A stretch of 64,000 nucleotides of DNA from positions 2,790,001 to 2,854,000 of the forward strand of contig JAPVLO010000161.1 in the NCBI GenBank assembly GCA_027257055.1. The letters are read 5' to 3'. The notes below the pieces were generated by a model. The model did not search any database. It was not told the DNA's origin and saw nothing but the letters and a program-made list of their open reading frames with translations. Source of the DNA: Cephalopachus bancanus. Its lineage: Eukaryota; Chordata; Mammalia; Primates; Tarsiidae. Shown piece by piece: positions 48,262-60,719 of this stretch (positions are counted from its first letter, which is position 1; each line of letters begins with the position of its first letter). The position numbers and the translations under genes are program-made.

Positions 48262-48796
48262 ATGCTCAGCCTCACTAGTCATCAAAGAAATGCAAATTAA
48301 AACTACACTGAGATACCACCTAACTCCAGGCAGAATGACCATCATCAATAACTCAAAAACAACAGATGCTGAAGAGGATGCAGCGAAAAGGGAACACTTC
48401 TACACTGTTGGTGGGAGTGTAAACTAGTACAGTCTCTGTGGAAAACATTTTGGCGATTTCTAAAAGATCTAAAAATCAACCTTCCATACAACTACACAAT
48501 CCCCCTACTGAGAATATACCCGGAGGAACTCAAATCACTATGACAAAGATACCTGCGCACGCATGTTTATTGCAGCATTATTCACAATAGCAAAAACATG
48601 GAACCAACCATGCTGCCCATCAGAAGAGGACTGGATCTAAAAAATGTGGTACAAATGCACAATGGAGTATTATACAGCCATAAAGAAGAACAAAAATCAT
48701 GAACTTTGCAGCAACCTGGATGGTCTTAGAATCTATAATACCAAGCGATCTATCACAGAAACAAAGAACTGAGTATCACATGTTCTCACTCATCTA
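47892..48796 (+). mobile_element. L1 ORF2 C-terminal fragment, truncated at both ends
   Basis: TTTCTCAAAAGAAGACATAT through TTCTACACTGTTGGTGGGAG to CATGTTCTCACTCAT, where it stops with no 3' UTR or polyA. It is split by a young Alu (47942-48254). Compared with 19721-21180 it covers the same segment, so it belongs to the same or a closely related L1 group. Loss of the 3' end suggests a later deletion. Confidence 0.85.
47942..48254 (+). mobile_element. Alu, youngest type, inside L1
   Basis: Target duplication GAAAAAAATGC (47931-47941 and 48255-48265). CCACGGGTTCGAGACCCGCC (intact B box). The hairpin at 48164-48183 keeps pairing despite changes on both sides. The A-tail has evolved into (AAAAG)n. 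Confidence 0.95.
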
Positions 48797-49446
48797 AGCA
48801 TCTTCTTTAACCTTTGATTGTTCTCTACTTTTCAGAATCTCCTGGAGGTAACTCTGGAGTAATACGTTTCTTGATGGTGACTGGCAGGTGTGGGGTCTTT
48901 TTTCTTTTTAGCTTAAAATCCTGTAACTCAGGGAATGTTTTCCTTTCCTTCCTTGGATTTGATTTTCAACAAGCAGTCTTCTCCCTGCCCTAGTGACAGT
49001 AAGGGTTCTGGAAAATAGGAAATAGCTTATTCTTCTGCAGATCAGAAGTTTTGAGTTAGCTCTTTTGCATTTATAGGCAGAAAAATTCATGTTATATCTC
49101 TATTACCAGCTCTGTTTAATGCTAAGTAAAAAATGATGGTTATTTCACAAATATATTTAAATTTCAAGCTCTCTCTAGAAAAGTCAGGTTCTGCAAACAA
49201 TTTTTTTCTGGTAGTATTTCCAATCACTACACTAGAAGGTACATTTTATTATTATCAAGAACAGAAAAGATAAAAAGGCATAAATGGCACAGGTGTTTGC
49301 TTTTCTACAGTATTTGTTCTTCAGTTACTTACTTATATATCCATACCTCTATTTTGTAATTCATTTGAAATTATGTTTTGAAAAACATATCATTGGCAAG
49401 TACAGCATCACTGAAAATTGAGGGTGAGAGGGACGGTATTGAAAAT
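48797..49446. other. Unassigned non-coding stretch
   Basis: No repeat or gene recognised. Confidence 0.4.
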
Positions 49447-49456
49447 GGCAAATATC

Positions 49457-49758
49457 AGCCAGGTGTGGTGGGTCAGCCTGTAATCCCAGCACTTTGGGAA
49501 GCCGAGGCAAGAGGATTGCCTGAGCTCGGAGGGTCAAGACCAAACCTGGGCAACTCGGTGAGATATCGTCTCTACAATAAGTCACAAAAACTAGTCAGGC
49601 ATGGTGGCCTGTGTCTGTAGTTCCAGCTAATTGGAAGGCTGAGGCAGAAGAATCGCCGGAGCCCAGCAGATTAATGCTGGGGTGGCCGTGACCGTGCCAC
49701 TGCACTCCAGCCTGGATGACAAGGGTGAGACTCCAACTCAAAAAAAAAAAAAAAAAAA
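49457..49758 (+). mobile_element. Alu, intermediate type
   Basis: GCCGAGGCAAGAGGATTGCC, ACAATAAGTCACAAAAACTAG and AATGCTGGGGTGGCCGTGAC. Degenerate duplication GGCAAATATC / GACAAATACC (8 of 10) at 49447-49456 and 49759-49768. Confidence 0.92.
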
Positions 49759-50066
49759 GACAAATACCTGTACATTTTAGACAGTATTCCAAAGTTTAAG
49801 AAGGCAAGGCTTCCAAATAAAGTGATTCTTTAATGTTAAAATTTGTTTTAACATGTAACTCTTTTTCTGGTTACTGTCTTCAGTATTTCAGAAATTTTGC
49901 TGTACAATACTTGTACCTCTCATTCAACTTCATGAGCCTCTTAATTGACTTCAGTCTTAATGTCATTTGCATTTGGAGTGTCTCATCTTCATTTAGAATC
50001 TCAGGAAAAATTCTTGGTTATAACCATCTTTGTAGAAATTATCTCTATGCTTTTGTGCATTTTTCT

Positions 50067-50368
50067 TTTTCTTTTTTTTTTTTTTTTTTTTGAGTTGGAG
50101 TCTCACTCTGTTGCCCAGACTGGAGTGCAGTGGCTGCTCCTGGCCACCGCAGCCTTGACCTGCTGGGCTCCAGCGATCCTTCCGCCTCAGCCTTCCAAGT
50201 AGCTGGAACTACAGGCACGTGCTACCATGCCTGGCTAATTTTTTATTCATTGTAGAGATGAAGTCTCACCAAGTTGCCCAGGCGGGTCTCGAACCCACGG
50301 GCTCAGGCAATCCACTCACCTCAGCCTCTCAAGGCATGGGATTACAGGCTGAGCCACCGAGCCCGGCT
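50067..50368 (-). mobile_element. Alu, youngest type, antisense, with 18-bp exact TSD
   Basis: GCTTTTGTGCATTTTTCT at 50049-50066 and 50369-50386 is an exact 18-bp target duplication. T-run of about 20, then GAGTTGGAGTCTCACTCTG and GGGTCTCGAACCCACGGGC. One of the most recent insertions in the window. Confidence 0.96.
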
Positions 50369-50386
50369 GCTTTTGTGCATTTTTCT

Positions 50387-52254
50387 AGGTTAGTCTTACA
50401 TTTTTTATGGATGTAACATTAAGAGTAGAACTTAAATATGTCTCCTTTTACTGGATTACTCCATAGACCTGACCACACAGTCTTTGGAAGTAGACAGCTA
50501 TAATGACTGTACCATTCTTTTGTTAAAGAGGATCAAACTGAATTACAAGTACAGAAAAAGTGAATGGATTAAAATGTTTTAGAATACAAATAGCAAATGA
50601 CATTGGTCCAAAGGTCAATTGCTGAGGAGATGCAAAGAGGAGTTTGTTACAGTAGGAATGTAATGTGGCATGGAACCTAGGGACAGCTGTAATAAAGTAC
50701 TTATAAACCTTTCACCGTAAAGCAGCAATGATTCAAACTTATTTGGTTTTAAAGAGTTCATGTTAGAATTTTAAAGTATATGTTCACTAGTTAGTAATAT
50801 TGATATATGTTGTATAATGATTGCTTAATTGCTAATTTTCTTATGCTAATTGATGTTTTTCTACAAAACCAAATTCTTCAGCTCTTTACATTTATTGAAT
50901 GCCATCTGGCTTATGAATTTTCATAAGAACTGCCACACACACAAAAAAGGTGCAGGCCTCTCCCTGCCTTTCTTCTAAAGAGGTAGAGAATATGTATCCA
51001 TGATGACTTTTTAGTGTGTCTTTAGGGATTTTTTTTTTCCCTGTAGGAATAAAACATAATTCCACTAAAAATAACTCCTCTCTTTCCCAACTGGAATTTC
51101 CTTGCCATGTCACCCCCTTCTAGCCATTGCTGTGGCAATATACTCTCATATTCTTTTATCACACAGTCTTCATATTTTTGCTCTGGGTAGGTATAGGAAA
51201 AATAACACAATTAAAAATATGTTAGATGATTGATATATTTCTGAGCTAAGAGAAACTGTACATTAATTTTGTGTATTTTGTAACAGCTTTATGTATTTAT
51301 TCACTCATAACATTTTGGTTTAAAGCTTTCATTGTACAATATTAAAGAAGTATAAAGTAGATACATTTTATGATATTTTTACTTTATGGCGTTCAATTTT
51401 GGGGGGTAATTTTATTTTACCACTAACTACCAGCTCTTAGCCATTTTTATGTTGATAATTTTGGCATTATATTTTCTTTTTTGCTTTGATTATACATATA
51501 CACACAACTGTGTAAAGCTAGACTATAAATCAGACAATTTTTTGGCACACATTATGAGTAAGAAGTAAAATTTACTTCAGTTGATTAATTTTTTACATCA
51601 CGATGAATTTAACCCATATTTCATACTTCAGTTGGGCTGAAAGTAAATGAAATTGTATTCTTGGTTGCTTGTTTGGATCTAATATGACATTAAGAAAATC
51701 TTTATTAGAGAGTGCTTTATTAGTCAGTCTTCAAAGAAATTTTAGACAGAATTACAGTTCTTATACTAATACAATTAATATATTAAGATTCAACCCTATC
51801 AAGTTATGTTAGCCATTCAGAATTGAGAGACATAGTTGTAAAAATATCATCAAGATATGTAATGGTATTTACTTAATTTCTTCTATTATGGAGATGCCAG
51901 AATAGTTATTTATATCTAACTTGCTGGTTGCTTACCCCAAATGCTTGGTCACTAAATCAGAACATACTAGAGCTATTATCTACCCAGAGGAACAGACACA
52001 CTGCAACTGCAGTCCATGTCTGGATTGCCCAGGATTATAATGTCACTCTGGAGGGCATAGTACAATGTTTTGGAAATAACACACACTCTGGGATAAAACA
52101 GCCTAGCTTGTCCTGCCCTTTCCTATTTTTTTAACCCTAGGTTAGCATGAGTCTCCACTTATTTAACCTTAAAAAGGTAATAATTATTCTGCCTCACAGG
52201 TTGTGAGAGAAACCTGTAGCTCAATGCAGCAAATAGTGCATACTGCCTCAAGAG
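50387..52254. other. Unassigned non-coding stretch
   Basis: AT-rich, no gene recognised and no nameable repeat over about 1.9 kb. Confidence 0.4.
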
Positions 52255-52465
52255 CAGTAAACAGAGTATTTAGCCAGGGGTGTGAATTCTAGGCTCAGCT
52301 CACCATCCCATCCCCGCATGTTTTGGTTGGATAATTCATTCATGTCCTTGAATTTTAGTTTATTTGTCTGTAAGGGGAGCACATTAAAAATTACCTTGCT
52401 TACTTTAAAGTTTTATGTGAAGATTAAGTTTGATAAGTTATGTGTAATTATTAGTAAATTATGTT
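52255..52465 (+). mobile_element. MIR SINE
   Basis: GAATTCTAGGCTCAGCTCAC, TCCTTGAATTTTAGTTTATTTGTCTGTAAGG and TTTTATGTGAAGATTAAGTT in MIR order. Confidence 0.65.
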
Positions 52466-53574
52466 AACAGACAAATGTGTACAATGTTATCATCACAAAA
52501 ATGAAAACAGCTTAATGATAACCGGTCATCTTGTCTTACTCTGCTACATTAGAGAATGTGATATGTCCAGTAGTCCTTTACTGCTCTTGTAATAGTTGCC
52601 TTTACATTGTTGTCACAATGGTAAATGCTTCAGTCAAAGTTATTTTTGGCCATTTGAATCAAAAGCTAGCAGATTATTCAATGTATACATCTTTTTCAGT
52701 AACAGCTCATTGAGAGCTTCTGTTATATATCAGTGGGCTAAGTGGCATACGTTTTTTGGGGGAAAAATCCTAATTAGAAAATTGAGTCTGTTCTTAAATT
52801 GCAAATGTGTGTACATCAAAGCCATTGTAAGAATAAATTTAAGTCTGATAGTGTACATAGTTTCAGTACACATTGGTGAAATATCCTGCTGATTGCTGAT
52901 TGAAAACAGTTGTTAATTCTCTACTTCACTAAATTCAGAGTGGAAAAACTTTCCTTAATAAAGAACAGATTGAGGAGATCCAAGACCTTACTGTGTGGGA
53001 ATTAATGGCAGATGCATATACTGGTAGTTAAAATGTTTCATTAGATGTTAATGTCTTGCTGTGTTTTTAATTGTTCAGGAATTAGCCTCTAGAATATTAA
53101 AACCATCTGTTTGTTATCATGATGAAACAGAATGCTTAAATAGTTATTAATTTGTGTTTCTTGTCTTTTTTTGAGAGATAATCTGTAAAACTTTGTTCTG
53201 GTTGGAGTTTAGGGAATTTGGAATGTGGAAGTGAAAAATAATTTTAAAGCATATCAGTGTCCTGAAGAGCCAAAAAATGTCTTTTTTTCCTACCTGCTGC
53301 ATTTATTTTGTGTTTCTCTCTCTCTATCTCTCTCTCTTTTTAAGGAAGATGAGTTGACTCTTTTTTGAATGTCATGAGAATGATCACAGAGCTAGTTTAA
53401 TCATTGTTTTTAAACTGTAAGTGCATCTTTGCATATGATAAGTATTTTATGTTCACATTCAAGGCAGAATTTATACATCTAGAGGAATGAAGGAGAGCCA
53501 AAGTTTTAAACTCTAAGGATGTACTTTTCTGTTATACTTCACTAGCTCTGTATAATGACTGAGGACTGTTTACT
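52466..53574. other. Unassigned non-coding stretch
   Basis: It holds a (CT)n tract at 53310-53340. Nothing else identified. Confidence 0.4.
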
Positions 53575-53740
53575 CCTGCTACATGGGTTCTGGTCTTGAC
53601 TCCTCTGTTTTTTGCCTTATGACCAGGCACAGATTAGTCTTTCTCGATTTTCGTTTCTTTATCTGTAAATTGGAAAGTATAATTTAATTTGCAGGGTATT
53701 TGTGATGCTTAGAAATAACACATGAAGATTGCTTATTTGT
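53575..53740 (+). mobile_element. MIR SINE
   Basis: TGGGTTCTGGTCTTGACTCC, TTTCGTTTCTTTATCTGTAAATTGG and GGTATTTGTGATGCTTAGAAAT match MIR order. Confidence 0.7.
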
Positions 53741-55302
53741 TTTATGTAGTAGACTTGTTAATTGCTTTTTTTATTGCATGAAGACAGTGAGATATGTGGG
53801 ATGCCGCTGAGAAATATATGTTAGCACTGTAGCTGCGAAGACCAAGAGCAAATTTTTCATTTGCTAGCTATTTCCCTTTGTTGATAGCCAAAAATTGGTG
53901 CATTTAAGTTCTTACCCTCAAAATAAAAACCTCAGCTAGTGTCACCTTGGCTCCAGTTAATGGCCAAGTGATCCACAGTGGAGAGAATGAATCTGCTTCT
54001 GCATGGGATCCCACATATGTCTCCAAGGGGCTCAGTGTTTGTCTTTTTATTTCTGAGCTTGGTTAGGAAAAATGATCTACTTATTTTTAAAATAAATTTA
54101 TGTTAATCAGTTAAAATCATGACAAAAACTGGAAATTTTATATATTTGAATCTTACTGCATTTCAGAGAAATTCTATGTGTTTAGAACAAGAATTAATAG
54201 TAGTTGAGGAATTTATGGTTGTCTTTGTAATCTTCCTTTGCCTCACTTGTCCCTCCTTCAAAATTGGAATGCCTCGTTCCCTAAGTCTATTTTGCCCAAA
54301 TTAAAAACGGAAATGCCTTCATAACTTTAAATCTTCTGAAGCAGAGTGAAAATCACTGCTAAATGGAAGTGAAGTTTGTAAACATTGAGTCTCTGATTAA
54401 GGTTCCTCAGAGGTCATGCTGATAATGTAAATAAGTGATAAAGAACAATATAGCATGTGGGGATCTTCTCGATATGGTTCTACAGTGACCCTTTATAACT
54501 ATAGGGTTAATTCAGTTAGTGCTCTGGATTCCGGGAGCACGTCCCCTTGCTAAGTGGAATGTGCTGGCAACGGTCATATAAATCATTTATTTAGTATGAC
54601 AAGAACAATCTTATACCATCTCTATCATTTCTATAGAAAGCACTTTCTCATTTAAAAATTTATCCAGAAGATTGGTTATTTCTATAACTAGTTGTTTTTT
54701 TAAAATAAATATTGTGGCTGTTGTTACTTTTATTAAAAATTAGTGTTAGGTCGTACACATTTTTAAAGGTTTTACCATTGTAAGATATATTGGAAAAAGG
54801 TTTTTGCTGGACTAATTTTTGACAAAATAAGAAAATGAACCTTTTTTTTTAAAACACTTGTTAGGAGGTAAAATAAATAGGATTCTAATTGCTTCATATT
54901 ATCCAAATTACTTAAAAGTGGCAATCTCATCAATAAGTATGTTCGATACTAAGAGAGCTATTAACTTCTCTTGGTAGTGATTTTTGACCTTTTGCTAAAC
55001 AAGTACTTTTAAAATTCTCAAATGCCAGGATGAAGATTTCTTAAACTAACTGTAATTATATGCTATTTTTCCTTTATAATTCTATACCTGATTATCTAAA
55101 ATATATTAAATTATATATGATCATTGTTTCAAGAACAAAATCAGTGATAGCACAGTTTGAAGACTAAGGAATCTAAAGCCTGATTTTTACATTATTACAA
55201 AGCCCATAAGTTCACCAGTGCATGTACCACTTTTCATGATACTACTCAGCTTTTGAGCTCTCATGCCTGACTGTGAGAAAGTAACTTTTAAATAAAGATC
55301 TC
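53741..55302. other. Unassigned non-coding stretch
   Basis: No gene or named repeat over about 1.5 kb; strongly AT-rich from 54560 on. Confidence 0.4.
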
Positions 55303-55590
55303 TCTGGATGCAGTGACTTATGCCTGTAATTTCAATATTTTGGGAGGCTGAAGTGGGAGGATTTCTGGAGTCCTGGAGTTTCAGACCAGCCTGGGCAACC
55401 TCATCTCTACAAAAAGTTAAAAAATTAGCCGGGCATGGTGGTGCAAACCTGTAATCCCAGATACTTGGGAGGCTGAGGATGGAGGATCACTTGAGCCCAG
55501 AGGTTGGAGACTGCAGTAAGCTGTGATTGTGCCCCTGCACTTCAGTCTGGGCAATAGAGTGAGAACCCAACTCAAAATAAAATAAAAATA
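55303..55590 (+). mobile_element. Old AluJ-like dimer
   Basis: ACTTATGCCTGTAATTTCAA, GACCAGCCTGGGCAACCTCA, AGCCGGGCATGGTGGTGCAA and CCCTGCACTTCAGTCTGGGC, with an AAAT-rich tail. Confidence 0.92.
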
Positions 55591-55624
55591 AAATGAAATA
55601 TATAAAATAAATTCTAAAGCAGGA

Positions 55625-55990
55625 AAGTAGTGAGCCATGTGGTCCTTCTTGGTGGTGAACATTTCATATAGAGAATCCAGCAAGTGTAGAGATCCTGAAG
55701 TGGGATTGTGCCTGGCTGGTTTGAGGAATAGTGGGGAGGACAATAAAATCATAGAGTGGGTAAAGCAGAGAGTAATAGAAAATGAGATTGGAGAAATAAT
55801 TGGGGAGCCAGATAAAATGGAACCTGCCTTATGGGCCATTGTAATGACCAACAAAAGACTGATAATAACAGCCAGAGAGGTAGGAGGAAAAGCAGCAATG
55901 AAGCCAAGTACTTCAAGGAGGAGGGAGCAATTGTGTCTGAGGCACTACAGTTACATTGATAAGATGGGACTGAGAATGACCGCTACGTTT
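55625..55990 (-). mobile_element. L2 LINE relic, antisense
   Basis: Reversed L2 ORF2 C-terminal order: ATCCAGCAAGTGTAGAGATCC (for 'acagcaagtgcaaaggccc'), GTGCCTGGCTGGTTTGAGGAA, GTGGGTAAAGCAGAGAG, GAGCCAGATAAAATGGA and CCTTATGGGCCATTGTAATG. A 138-residue plus-strand frame here (55637-56053) is antisense to L2 and is not a gene. Confidence 0.75.
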
Positions 55991-56049
55991 AACATCAAGA
56001 TTGTTAATGACCAGTACTGCTTTTATGTCAGGCAAGAGAGCCCTTTGCA

Positions 56050-56910
56050 CTAAACCGTGTTCTGGCCCTCCTTAAGCCTTGTTCCTTCCCAGAGCGGAGG
56101 GGTGCAAAAGCGCCAAACATGTCCGTGCTTGGAGCCTCACTACGTGAGCCCACTGCACCCTTTCCTACAGCACGCTACTGGGTAGCTGGGACTCTGGAAT
56201 TTCCAGCCCATATAACCTCAACCTGGTGCTAGGGTTTATTCTCTAGGCCCACCTTTTTGAAACTGGATGGCATTACAACTACGCATATACCCAGTGGCGG
56301 GGGAGGGTCCTGATGGTGGGAATTGGGTAAAATGGTTGATGCGGATGGAGTCTGGAAGTTGGATTTGGGTGTCAACATGTGTTTAGCTCAGGTTCTTGAG
56401 ATGTGGGACAGAACTACAGGTGGAAAGAATAGGTCACTAGGCCAATGGCTGGCTCTTCTATATTGCCACATTTCATCAAGAAACTTCAAGGAATGCAGAA
56501 TTATGTTAAAACATGGTCTTCAGTGCCATTATGAATATTTGTTTAAGCAAGATAGGAGGATAGTACATAATTTCTTTAACACTGTATTAACTTAATTTAC
56601 ACTTTTAACTACTAAAGCATAGTGTTTGGGTCTCTTGCTCTCGGCTCTGCAAATACTTTTGAAATGCTTTGGACAGCCTGTTGTTGAGCTTGATAGGAGC
56701 AGCTTTATTACAACTGGGAGCAAGAGCCTCCTCAGACCGGGTAAAGCAGAAAGTGGGGAGATTGTTCGCACTGAATAAAATGTTTTTCAGAATTTCTTGT
56801 AAACAGAAAGAAAGAAAAGGAAAACTGGTTGGGTTTCTTGGTTTTGTCTTGTTTCATTATCTTCTCTTATAAGGTGGAAAAAATAACTGACTGTATTCTG
56901 AGAAAGAGAT
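56050..56910. other. Unassigned stretch with a small CpG-richer pocket
   Basis: 56060-56340 contains about eight CpGs and GC-rich sequence (CAGAGCGGAGGGGTGC, AAAAGCGCCAAACATG, CAGTGGCGGGGGAGGG), unusual for this window. No LTR pair, Alu or exon could be recognised. The remainder is ordinary. Confidence 0.45.
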
Positions 56911-56911
56911 T

Positions 56912-57010
56912 ATATATTCGTTTGCAAGGGCTACCATAGCAAAATACCACAAAGTGGGGGGCTCAAAAAACAATTTTTATATTTTGGAAGCTGGAAAGTT
57001 GTTGGCTGTC
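56912..57010 (-). mobile_element. MaLR/MLT1-like LTR fragment, antisense
   Basis: ATTCGTTTGCAAGGGCTACC, AGCAAAATACCACAAAGTGG and TTTGGAAGCTGGAAAG correspond to the reversed 3' part of MLT1-type LTRs. The right boundary is unclear. Confidence 0.6.
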
Positions 57011-57878
57011 TGTTTTCTCCTAAGGTCTCTTTGCTTGGCTTGTGAAGAACAATGCCTTTTCCAGAAACAAGGTTTTTAAAATAAGTTTTAAACTTATTAT
57101 GTCAATTTAAAAACATAGATCAAGGTAGAGATAAAAGGCAGGTATATTAGCATGCCTTTTGTCAACATAATTCAACCTAAGAATAGCATCCAGGATGTAG
57201 ATAGAGATGTGAGTTATATGTCAAGCACTGCTTTTTGCACTTTCATTCTTAACATTATTGAGTTATGAAGAAATAGTATTGAAATAGTCTCTTGGTCTAA
57301 TTATACAGAGTATAGTTATAATTCTCTTGATAAGCAGTAGAACATTACTAAGTTTTGCTGTCTGTGTTGAGTGTGTCTATAGTAAGAATATCAGAGTTAG
57401 TCAGATTTTACTTGACTATCTTAATTATTTCTTATTTATGTTTGAGACTATCTAGTTAGATTTATCTTGACTTATTTACCTTTATTTTATTAACTTACAG
57501 TTTTTTCTACTGCCATGAAGTCCAATGAACCTCTTTAAATGTTGAATAATATATGTGTTTGGCAAGTACAAGCATTTTAATAGTTTTCATTTTCCCAACT
57601 AATAGCACAACCTTTATGACGTTATCTGTACAATAATACCTTAAGTGTTGGTTTGAGAACATCACTAACACAGATAAATAACTTTTCAAAGTCCAAGCAT
57701 ATCCAGGAACCCTGTTTCTTATTTTGCATTAATGAAACTTTTGTAATTCCATTGGAATGATTTTATAGTTCATGGATTTAGAGGCAATGTCTCCTTTTCT
57801 TGTGTTTTTAAACCCACTGCGATAGGAAGAACTTCAAGATGACCCTCAAGATACTTGTCTCTTGTTTATTTCTATAAT
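57011..57878. other. Unassigned non-coding stretch
   Basis: AT-rich, no gene or named repeat. Confidence 0.4.
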
Positions 57879-57889
57879 TAGATTTTCTT

Positions 57890-58178
57890 TTTTTTTTTTG
57901 AGTTGGAGTCTCACTCAGTCACCCAGACTGGAGTGCAATGGCCGCTCCCGGTCACCGCAGCCTTGACCTGCTGGGCTCCAGCGATTCTTCCTCCTCAGCC
58001 TTCCAAGTAGCTGGAACTACAGGCACATGCTACCATGCCCGGCTGGTTTTTTTATTTATAATGGAGATGAGGTCTCGCCAAGTTGCCCAGGCGGGTCTCG
58101 AACCCGCGGACTCAGGCAATCCACTCACCTCAGCCTCCCAAAGTGCTGGGATTACAGGCTGAACCACTGAGCCCGGCC
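57890..58178 (-). mobile_element. Alu, youngest type, antisense
   Basis: Exact 11-bp target duplication TAGATTTTCTT (57879-57889 and 58179-58189). Contains GGGTCTCGAACCCGCGGAC and AATGGCCGCTCCCGGTCACC. Confidence 0.95.
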
Positions 58179-58220
58179 TAGATTTTCTTATATGGCATGG
58201 TTGACTTTAAGAAAAGGAAT

Positions 58221-58486
58221 TTTGGCTGGGTATGGTGACTCACACCTGTAATCCCAGCACTTTGAGAGACTGATGCAGGAGAATTGCTTGAGACCAGGAG
58301 TTTAAGACCATAGCAAGACTTTATCTCTACAAAAAAAAAAAAAAAATAGCCGTGTGTGGTGACATTGCCCCTGTAGTCCCAACTATGCAGGAGGCTGAGG
58401 CAGGAGGATTGCTTGAGCCTAGGATTTCAAGTTTTCAGTGACCTGTGATTACGCCACTGCACTCCAGCTTGGGTGACCATGTATTG
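58221..58486 (+). mobile_element. Old AluJ-like dimer
   Basis: GGCTGGGTATGGTGACTCAC, AGACCAGGAGTTTAAGACCA (short internal deletion), an A-run in the middle and GCCACTGCACTCCAGCTTGG. Confidence 0.9.
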
Positions 58487-58489
58487 TAA

Positions 58490-58525
58490 AAGAAGGAAGG
58501 AAAGAAGGAAGGAAGGAAGGAAGAA
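58490..58525 (+). repeat. (GGAA)n microsatellite at an Alu tail
   Basis: GAAGGAAGGAAAGAAGGAAG units directly follow the Alu. GGAA arrays can bind ETS-family factors; no function is claimed. Confidence 0.9.
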
Positions 58526-58708
58526 CTGTACATCTGACCAAATCAAGTGAACTAAATTGATGGAGGCTTTTTTCTTATTTTTTTTAATAAGCAGCTTTAT
58601 TGAGATATGTTATACATATCACAAAAATCTATTCATTGTAATGTGTACAAATTAATGAATTTTAGTAAATTTGTAGAGTTGTGTGACCATCACCATACTT
58701 AAATTTTA

Positions 58709-59003
58709 TTTTATTTTATTTTGAGTAGGAGTCTTACTTTGTCGCCCAAGCTGGAGTGCAGTGGCACACTCCTGGCCACTGCAGCCTTGACCTGCTAGCC
58801 TCCGGCGATTCTTCCGCCTCAGCCTTTCAAGTAGCTGGAACTACAGGCGTGCACTACCACGCTGGGCTAATTTTTTGATTTATTGTAGAGATGAGGTCTC
58901 ACCAAGTTGCCCAGGAGGGTCTCGAACCCTCAGGCTCAGGCAATCCACTCACCTCAGCCTCCCAAAGCATGGGATTACAGGCTGAGTCACTGATCCCAGT
59001 GCG
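58709..59003 (-). mobile_element. Alu, intermediate/young, antisense
   Basis: Exact 13-bp target duplication TACTTAAATTTTA (58696-58708 and 59004-59016). CACACTCCTGGCCACTGCAG in the right arm and GGGTCTCGAACCCTCAGGC. Confidence 0.94.
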
Positions 59004-59307
59004 TACTTAAATTTTAAAACACTGCTACCACCTTAAAAATTCTTCTCATGACTATTTGCAAGTTGGTGAATGCTCATATTCTGGCGAAAAATTCTGTTAG
59101 AAATTGGTGGGCTATCATTTACTATATTGTTAAATTCAATTTGTTATATTTAGTCAGATTTTTGCATCTTTTAGAAAAGTCATTACATAGTTCTTTCTTT
59201 TTTTTTTTTTTTTGGATTGCTGTCAGATTTTGGTACAAATTAGCTTTCCATGTTTTTTCTTACCCTGGGATCAATTTTGTTAAAATATCCTTTAAAAAAT
59301 TAATTTT

Positions 59308-59600
59308 GGCCGGACTTCGTGGCTCAGCCTGTAATTCCAGCACTTTGGGAGGCCGAGGCGAGTGGATTGCCTGAGCCCGCACATTCCAGATCAGCCCGGG
59401 CAATTTGACGAGACCTCGCCTCTACAATAAATCAAAAATTAGCTAGACGTTGTAGTGCATGCCTATAGTTCTGGCTACTTGGAAGGCTGAGGTGGAAGGA
59501 TCGCCAGAGCCCAGAAGGTTGACGCTGGAGTGGCTGTGAGTGTGCCACTGCACTCCAGCCTGGGTGATGGATGGAGATGCCAAATCAAAAGTAAATAAAT
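59308..59600 (+). mobile_element. Alu, intermediate type
   Basis: GGCCGGACTTCGTGGCTCAG, GGCCGAGGCGAGTGGATTGC and GACGCTGGAGTGGCTGTGAG, with a tail of (TAAA) units. Confidence 0.93.
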
Positions 59601-59679
59601 AAAATTTTAATTATAGTTTTGAAAATATTGCAGGATAATGTTTACTTCTATAATTTAGAAACTTTTCCATTATATTTTA

Positions 59680-59895
<216 letters not shown>

Positions 59896-60719
59896 GATAT
59901 GTCTCTTTTATCTTTGTGGGCTCTTCTCAATTATACTGCCAATTATTAATTGTATAATATTTTAATTTCCAGTTCATTGTGTTATCTTCATTTTTAGAAT
60001 TCTCTTTCTCCAGTTTTTTCTGAAGTTACCTCTTTGTTTTATTTCTTTTTTGTTCATTTTGATCTCTATTATTAGGCTATTTATTTCTGTTCTTTCACAT
60101 TTAATAAAAAATACATTGAATTCACGAGTTAACTTCTAACAAAAATTTTACAGCATCCTATAAATTTTTAAATTTATATACTTATAATTTTTATTTTCTT
60201 AATTTGTAAATGATATGTGTATGATTTTTCTCCGTAACTCAGTTGTAATTGTGGAGAGACTTTTTAAAAATCTCTTTTGTAAAAAAGATTTAAACAATTT
60301 TCTAGGTGATATGGATATCTAATTTAAAATGCTATCATTAATTTTCATCATAGAGAAGGGTTCTCATGTAAATTAACATTTTGAAATTTATTCTGGTATT
60401 CTTTGTGACCTAGTGCATTTTCAGTTGATGATAATGTCCCATATATGCTCTAGAAGTGTGTTTCTGTTAGTTATCAAATTTACTGCATAGTCACTAAGTC
60501 AAACTTTTTTAACCTCTGTATTTACTTTTTCATTGCTTTGTTTTCTTGCTCCTTGATTTATAGAATGTTAAAGTTTCCTGCTTCCTTTTGATTTCCTTTA
60601 TGACTTAAAATATCCTTCATAGAATTTTATGTAACAGTATATAACTTAAACCTTTATTATAAAGTATGGAAGTATAAAAGCTAAAGATTGTATCTTTTAT
60701 CCCTATGAAATTACTTTAA

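Noticed and set aside
48820..48860. Possible micro-exon (TTCTCTACTTTTCAG then GAGGTAACT)
   Set aside because: A pyrimidine tract plus AG and a nearby GT occur often by chance, and only about 12 bp would lie between them.
55637..56053. 138-residue plus-strand frame
   Set aside because: It is antisense to an L2 relic; the open frame is chance.
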